A stretch of 25,431 bases of DNA from an uncultured Parabacteroides sp. (GTDB lineage Bacteria > Bacteroidota > Bacteroidia > Bacteroidales > Tannerellaceae). A program made the translations under genes and the position numbers. Below the pieces are notes generated by a model that was not told the DNA's origin, ran no database searches, and worked only from the letters and a program-made list of their open reading frames with translations. Below are positions 23,015 through 25,431 of this stretch, piece after piece. Numbering within the stretch: position 1 is the first letter of the stretch; each line of letters opens with the position of its first letter. Location: the NCBI RefSeq assembly GCF_905196875.1, contig NZ_CAJJWO010000072.1, positions 1 through 25,431 of the forward strand, written 5' to 3'.

Positions 23015-23386
23015 ATGAAGAAGGTAATAGGATTGTTTTTGGTTATCTTGATTAGTTCGACAACCGTTTTTGCTCAGAGTGGCAATCGTCAGGGGAAGAA
23101 GGGAGATCCTTCAAAACGTAGTGAGAAAATGATCGAAGAGTTAAAACTCAATGATAAGCAAGCTGCAGAGTTTCGTAAGGTTGAAGCTGATTTTAAAGAT
23201 CAAATGACGAAAGAGCGCGAAGCTGTCAAAGAAGATCGCCAGAAGATGCGTGAAAAGATGACCGCGATGCGTACGGAAAAAGATGCTCAGATAAAAAGTA
23301 TTCTAACTGATGAACAGTATAAGTTGTATCAGGAGAAACAGAAAAAAGCGGATAGCCCTCGTAAAAAGGGACATGGACGTAGATGA
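23015..23386 (+). CDS. Small exported basic helical protein (Spy/DUF4890-like)
   Basis: This 123-residue protein has a signal peptide (MKKVIGLFLVILISSTTVFA, cut before Q). The mature part is strongly helical and charged. LKLNDKQAAEFRKVEADF and ILTDEQYKLYQEKQKK resemble the two LTxxQ-type segments of Spy/CpxP-like periplasmic proteins and the Bacteroidetes DUF4890 family. The C-terminus is very basic (PRKKGHGRR). Spy-type proteins act as ATP-independent periplasmic chaperones; that role is only a possibility here. It is a single gene 114 bp after GH20 and shares a terminator with the convergent DUF1080 gene. Its leader has short AT-rich repeats of TAAGTAAGTAATAAGTAAT but no clear promoter box. 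Confidence 0.75.
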   Translation: MKKVIGLFLVILISSTTVFAQSGNRQGKKGDPSKRSEKMIEELKLNDKQAAEFRKVEADFKDQMTKEREAVKEDRQKMREKMTAMRTEKDAQIKSILTDEQYKLYQEKQKKADSPRKKGHGRR

Positions 23387-23394
23387 TAAAAATA

Positions 23395-23434
23395 AAAAAT
23401 CCCCGGCAGTTCAGATCAACAGCCGGGGATTTTT
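23395..23434. terminator. Bidirectional rho-independent terminator
   Basis: AAAAATCCCCGGC (23395-23407) pairs perfectly with GCCGGGGATTTTT (23422-23434) around a 14-base loop. With A-tracts on one side and T-tracts on the other it can stop transcription from both the gene ending at 23386 and the convergent gene ending at 23453. Confidence 0.92.
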
Positions 23435-23452
23435 GTTTATAAGGGATAGGAA

Positions 23453-24742
23453 TTATAACGTTTTCAGTTTCAGGTTGCGCCATAATACTTTGATACCACC
23501 TCCATCATGGATCTGTAAAGCAATACGACCTTGACCGGCACCGATTTTTTCGTCATTGATATTAACCATTTCTTCACCATTCAACCAGGTCTGAACATTG
23601 TCACCCTGTACTTTGATGCGCATGGTATTCCAGTCACCTTCCTTTAGGATTGTTTCTTTTTCGTCCGGGATCTGGATCAACCATCCGCGTCCGTATGATT
23701 CGTAAATACCTCCGGTATCATGACCTTTGGGGGCAACTTCAACCTGCCATCCGTTTACTTTAACATCTTCTTCGATGAAAGAGCGGATAAATACGCCTGA
23801 ATTACCGTCTGCTTCCTGTTTGAACTCTACAGTCAAATCGAAATCATCGTAATAATCGCGGGTTGCCAGGTAACCATATTTCTTGTCAGGACCACTTTCG
23901 CAAATCAGCAAGCCGTCTTTCACATACCATAATTCAGTTCCATAAGCTTCCCAACCTTTCAGGTCGACACCATTAAATAAGTTAACTTCTTTGCTTTTAC
24001 GGGGAAGTTCTTTAATCTTTAAATTACGGAATGATGCGGGATAACCGTGATCTTGTAAACAAAGGACACCTTTCTTAGCCAAGCCGTATTCCGGGGCATT
24101 CGACCATTTACCGCTATTTTTCTTTTCATACCAGTCATCTGTCCAAGCTTCAAATTCCAAAATTTTTTCTCCGTTTAACCAGTGTTCTACATGACCGTTA
24201 TCGAATACTATTTTAGAGTTATTCCATTCTCCTTGCGGATTGACTTTCATTTTGGACTTGTCTGGTAAATGCATAGCGTAGTCAACTCCTAATTTCTGCC
24301 ATTCTTCCAGTGGTTCCGGGAAGTTCGGTTCATCAATCAACTGATATTCCGGGCCTGTTACATAAGGTACTGCAAACTGGGGACGTTCAACAACATGGTA
24401 AAGCATACCGCTGTTTCCTCCTTTAGATAGTTTCCAATCCCATGATAATTCGAAGTTTTCATACTGTTTGTCTGTTACAATATAACCGCTGGCATCACTG
24501 CCGTCACCTTTTGCCTGGATACATCCGTCAACAACATGCCAAGGCTGAGTGAGGGTTGTCCCATTGTAATCTTTCCAACCGTTGAGTGTTTTTCCGTCGA
24601 AAAGGAGTTGCCATCCATCGGCTACCTCTTCGGGAGTAAGTGTGTTTTGCTCTGCACCCGCACACGAAGTAAACAATGCCAATGATACTGCACAAGAGGC
24701 TAACAAGCTTGTGGCTGTTACTCTTTTCATTACTGATTCCAT
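23453..24742 (-). CDS. Lipoprotein with two DUF1080 (3-keto-disaccharide hydrolase) domains
   Basis: DUF1080 proteins have a concanavalin-like jelly-roll fold, and some hydrolyse or eliminate 3-keto-glycosides. This one has 429 residues from ATG 24742; ATG 24730 (MKRVTATSLL) is an equally possible start. The lipobox is LFTSCAGAEQ, with C27. The two copies lie at about 41-245 and 252-429. They repeat the same landmarks: LFDGKTLNGW against LFNGVDLKGW, GGNSGMLYHV against DGNSGVFIRS, GEWNNSKIVF against GDWNTMRIKV, HWLNGE against TWLNGE, and CLQDHG against LQIHDGG. The protein is thus an internal duplication. It converges on the gene ending at 23386. A partner oxidoreductase would be needed to make the 3-keto substrate; the Tat-exported Gfo/Idh/MocA protein at 4595 is a candidate but is 18 kb away. 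Confidence 0.92.
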   Translation of the reverse strand: MESVMKRVTATSLLASCAVSLALFTSCAGAEQNTLTPEEVADGWQLLFDGKTLNGWKDYNGTTLTQPWHVVDGCIQAKGDGSDASGYIVTDKQYENFELSWDWKLSKGGNSGMLYHVVERPQFAVPYVTGPEYQLIDEPNFPEPLEEWQKLGVDYAMHLPDKSKMKVNPQGEWNNSKIVFDNGHVEHWLNGEKILEFEAWTDDWYEKKNSGKWSNAPEYGLAKKGVLCLQDHGYPASFRNLKIKELPRKSKEVNLFNGVDLKGWEAYGTELWYVKDGLLICESGPDKKYGYLATRDYYDDFDLTVEFKQEADGNSGVFIRSFIEEDVKVNGWQVEVAPKGHDTGGIYESYGRGWLIQIPDEKETILKEGDWNTMRIKVQGDNVQTWLNGEEMVNINDEKIGAGQGRIALQIHDGGGIKVLWRNLKLKTL

Positions 24743-24772
24743 TTTAGATTAAGTTTAAATTGATACTGGTGA

Positions 24773-24780
24773 CAAAGATA
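24773..24780 (-). promoter_or_regulatory. Candidate -7 box for the DUF1080 gene
   Basis: On the minus strand this reads TATCTTTG, matching TAnnTTTG, 30 bp before the ATG at 24742. No clear -33 element is present. Confidence 0.45.
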
Positions 24781-25020
24781 AAAAACTTTTTGCTATTTCA
24801 TTCATAAGTCACTGTTTACTGACATTTGCTTAATAATCAATCAGATACGCTGAAGATCCGGCTTTTATATCCTTTGTTCATCTTCATTCTTTAATAAGAT
24901 AAGCTTTCTCAAACTATTGTTTTATCTGCTTGCAAGTATTGTTACTAACAACTATCTCTTTGTACTTTAAATATCAGATAATAAATAACTAACACATCTT
25001 ATATCGACTCTTTTGTGTTT

Positions 25021-25077
25021 CATATATAGTGATTTAGTTTCGTTACATATTGTAAAATAACTAACTCACTATATATG
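25021..25077. repeat. 57-bp near-perfect inverted repeat with inner palindrome
   Basis: The arm CATATATAGTGATTTAGTT (25021-25039) matches the reverse complement of 25059-25077 at 18 of 19 positions. The 19-base centre contains a second small inverted repeat, TTACA-TAT-TGTAA (25043-25055). The low GC content and lack of a U-run argue against an ordinary terminator. A cruciform-prone site or a dimeric regulator site are options. Confidence 0.75.
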
Positions 25078-25084
25078 ATTAAGC

Positions 25085-25104
25085 TACATCACATATGTGA
25101 CGTA
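25085..25104. repeat. 20-bp palindrome around TCACATATGTGA
   Basis: The central twelve bases are perfectly self-complementary. Including four flanking bases on each side, only one pair is mismatched. It lies 7 bp past the 57-bp inverted repeat and looks like a possible binding site for a dimeric regulator. Confidence 0.6.
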
Positions 25105-25431
25105 ACTGATAGAAAATAAGATCAGGATTTGCTTTAGACGGAGTAGAGGTTATTAGATGCTAATAATAAAAAGAAAGGTATTAGTGCCATTACAGGTCTA
25201 TCATTTCAGGTATTCAAAGTGGAACTTCAGTGTAATCCATTATAACTTAAATATATACCCTAAAAAGTGACTTATGAAGTTAACCGTTTTCATTTTTTTT
25301 AGCGTAGAAAGGAAGTAGAAAGATCATTTCCTGAGTTGTATCTATTACGCTCGTACATTATATTACAATGGTTTTGGCAGAAAAATAATTACAAAATAAA
25401 TGCGAAAAGATTTGGAGAGTAATAATAAAAG

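Larger units (their letters stand above)
24743..25431. other. Gene-free AT-rich region with several palindromes
   Basis: No credible coding region, tRNA or known RNA is seen in these 689 bp on either strand. It starts with the promoter of the DUF1080 gene. Beyond that it contains palindromes at 24939-24951, 25021-25077, 25085-25104 and 25150-25166 and a 14-bp direct repeat (24983-24996 and 25055-25068). The last 100 bases are A-rich and may be the leader of a gene beyond the right edge. Confidence 0.6.

Noticed and set aside
25021..25077. Invertible promoter (phase-variation) site
   Set aside because: The arms are only 19 bp apart, with no second distant inverted copy in the window and no invertase gene nearby.
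25148..25246. Short open run containing GISAITGLSFQVFKVELQ, thought of as a gene remnant
   Set aside because: Only about 32 codons, with no start and no upstream continuation in any frame; too little to support a pseudogene.

Overview
The window looks like a chromosomal segment of a gut Bacteroidales bacterium, most likely Parabacteroides or a close relative. This rests on protein families: a SusC/SusD pair, FecR anti-sigma with an ECF sigma factor, DUF3822 beside rsmD, and many lipoproteins. It also rests on Bacteroidetes-type -7 boxes (TAnnTTTG) and the near absence of Shine-Dalgarno sites. No database search was possible, so the genus is an inference. I see no rRNA, tRNA, CRISPR array, insertion sequence or prophage gene.

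Positions 1-5881 are mostly conserved, housekeeping-like genes. They are the start of a RecD-like helicase (minus strand, runs off the left edge), a three-gene operon (membrane-anchored protein, DUF3822, rsmD), a convergent cardiolipin synthase, a rhomboid protease, and a Tat-exported Gfo/Idh/MocA oxidoreductase.

Positions 5882-9754 hold a large outer-membrane beta-barrel protein and an ECF sigma factor, both on the minus strand. Each is followed by an unusual tandem repeat built on the same TGTCGACA-like core: six 24-bp units at 5924-6067 and four 21-bp units at 9070-9153. These repeats are the most unusual structure in the window.

Positions 9755-22900 form a polysaccharide utilization locus (PUL). 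The sigma factor is divergent from a FecR anti-sigma gene. After fecR come a SusC-type transporter with an N-terminal STN signalling domain, SusD, an aryl-sulfate sulfotransferase-like lipoprotein, a DUF4838 lipoprotein with a C-terminal discoidin-like domain, a GH18 lipoprotein and, after a terminator, a GH20 beta-N-acetylhexosaminidase lipoprotein. The expected logic is that substrate binding to SusC/D is sensed by the STN domain, passed through FecR to the sigma factor, and induces the locus. GH18 would cut internally at GlcNAc linkages and GH20 would trim terminal GlcNAc/GalNAc, so a GlcNAc-containing glycan (host glycan or chitin-like) is the likely target. The role of the sulfotransferase in such a locus is not obvious and is the main functional question.

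Positions 22901-25431 hold a small exported basic coiled-coil protein, a shared bidirectional terminator, and a lipoprotein with two DUF1080 (3-keto-disaccharide hydrolase) domains. Last comes a gene-free AT-rich stretch of about 690 bp with several palindromes and a repeated arm.
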